Shown here: piece by piece, positions 63,306 to 64,000 of the stretch
Layout of the letters: every line of letters begins with the position of its first letter
How positions within the stretch are numbered: the stretch's first letter is position 1
Program-made: the position numbers and the translations under genes
Notes under the pieces: generated by a model
The model's database searches: none
Told to the model about the DNA's origin: nothing
What the model saw: the letters and a program-made list of their open reading frames with translations, nothing else
NCBI GenBank assembly: GCA_014871385.1
Contig: CM026423.1
Span: 21,260,049-21,324,048, forward strand
Direction of reading: 5' to 3'
Length of the DNA stretch: 64,000 bases
Origin: Ceratodon purpureus
Lineage: Eukaryota; Streptophyta; Bryopsida; Pseudoditrichales; Ditrichaceae

Positions 63306-63797
63306 TCAGTCTACGCCAAGACGCTCCACCTCCCCTGACTCTACGAATTCCGAAGAGAACGAGTCAAACCCTAAATTATCATAACATACGTCCTCAACAG
63401 GTTCGTCAGCGCTCGTACTTGGCGAGTTCGGGGCCGATATGATGTACTCCTGGGTGGGGAGCAACAACAGGCACTTGCAGAACTCATCACATGGGCTTTG
63501 TGTCTCCACATCCCCGCATCTACAACGCAACCACTTCCCCCTCATCGCATCACCTACGGTAAAATATGTCCCCCACTGTTTTCCAAGCACACAGGTACAA
63601 CGCGGATCTTGGAGCCACCTAAGTTTGCGACATGCTCCGCATTCGCATTTCTCCACGCAAACATGGGCCGGTCCGCGCACCCCTCTCTCGTATTCTCTAA
63701 TAGCACTCTCTAACCATCTAGGTTCGCCCCCGAATCTATCTACGCGACTTGATTGAAGCCCGTACTCTTCACTATATGGAGAACCCGTGGACTGCAT
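63306..63797 (-). CDS. Cys-rich ORF upstream of the transposase, unknown
   Basis: An open frame of about 163 codons runs from ATG at 63797 to TGA at 63306; the frame is open further 5' to 63902 without a preceding stop. It carries a cluster of cysteines in a pattern suggesting metal binding: CVEKCECGACRKLRW, then CTCVLGKQW, LRCRCGDVE and CDEFCKCLLL. It ends with an acidic Ser-rich segment (SADEPVEDVCYDNLGFDSF). I recognise no family. It may be a separate small gene of the CACTA element or an exon of one. A plausible donor at 63991-63989 on the same strand hints at an upstream exon outside the window, so the true start is unknown. Confidence 0.45.
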   Translation of the reverse strand: MQSTGSPYSEEYGLQSSRVDRFGGEPRWLESAIREYERGVRGPAHVCVEKCECGACRKLRWLQDPRCTCVLGKQWGTYFTVGDAMRGKWLRCRCGDVETQSPCDEFCKCLLLLPTQEYIISAPNSPSTSADEPVEDVCYDNLGFDSFSSEFVESGEVERLGVD

Positions 63798-64000
63798 CTC
63801 TCCTACGTCCCGAAGCCTGATGTCGCCCAACGAATTTGAACACAATCGACTCACATATGGAGATAAAGAAAGGACATGATACCCAAACGGGACAAGTTCC
63901 ACAATTGTTTCGCAAAGGCAATTCAGAGTTAGGGCTCCTCACGAACTATAACACCGTGTACAACAGAAGGACTGAAGGACTGGGACTCACCTCTGACGTT

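Noticed and set aside
1..64000. tRNA, rRNA or other structured RNA genes
   Set aside because: No T-arm and acceptor pattern or rRNA segment was recognised by eye; a tRNAscan or Infernal run would be decisive.

Overview
The window is nuclear DNA of a land plant. It has split genes with GT-AG introns, long AT-rich intergenic stretches, plant DNA transposons of several superfamilies, and plant-typical proteins: a PUX-type UBX protein, a DUF4228/PADRE protein, a COMT-like O-methyltransferase and plant-type VAC14. A non-seed plant is possible, but I cannot fix the clade from the sequence. I built the gene models by hand by joining exons at splice sites and checking that the phases agree.

Layout. 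Positions 515-2156 (minus) hold the proteasome beta-3 subunit (7 exons). Positions 6537-8741 (plus) hold a PUX1-like UBX protein (7 exons). Positions 11280-11813 (plus) hold an intronless DUF4228/PADRE protein behind a long U/G-rich repetitive leader. Positions 16085-19129 (minus) hold a PP2C phosphatase with a problematic N-terminus, with a near-perfect Stowaway-type MITE in its upstream region. Positions 21190-30954 (plus) hold a P4-ATPase (lipid flippase) of 18 exons and about 1893 aa, with a disordered tail of about 780 aa. Both its exons and introns are strikingly AT-rich compared with the other genes. Positions 32744-34391 (minus) hold an O-methyltransferase with one GC-AG intron.

Positions 34.4-44.9 kb are gene-poor and repeat-rich. 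They contain a duplicated hairpin unit, a dead hAT transposase, a PIF/Harbinger-type MITE with TAA target-site duplication, and a 50-bp minisatellite of six copies. Positions 44909-51925 (plus) hold VAC14 (20 exons, 747 aa). Positions of about 54.2-64 kb (minus) are the body of a CACTA (En/Spm) transposon. It has an apparently intact 5-exon TNP2-type transposase (1236 aa), a second multi-exon gene of unknown type downstream, a 364-bp-period direct duplication between them, and a Cys-rich ORF upstream. One end of the element probably lies beyond the right edge.

The host genes are unrelated housekeeping, signalling or metabolic genes and show no operon-like logic. The most noteworthy items are the CACTA element, which still looks coding-competent, and the AT-rich flippase gene with its unusual tail.
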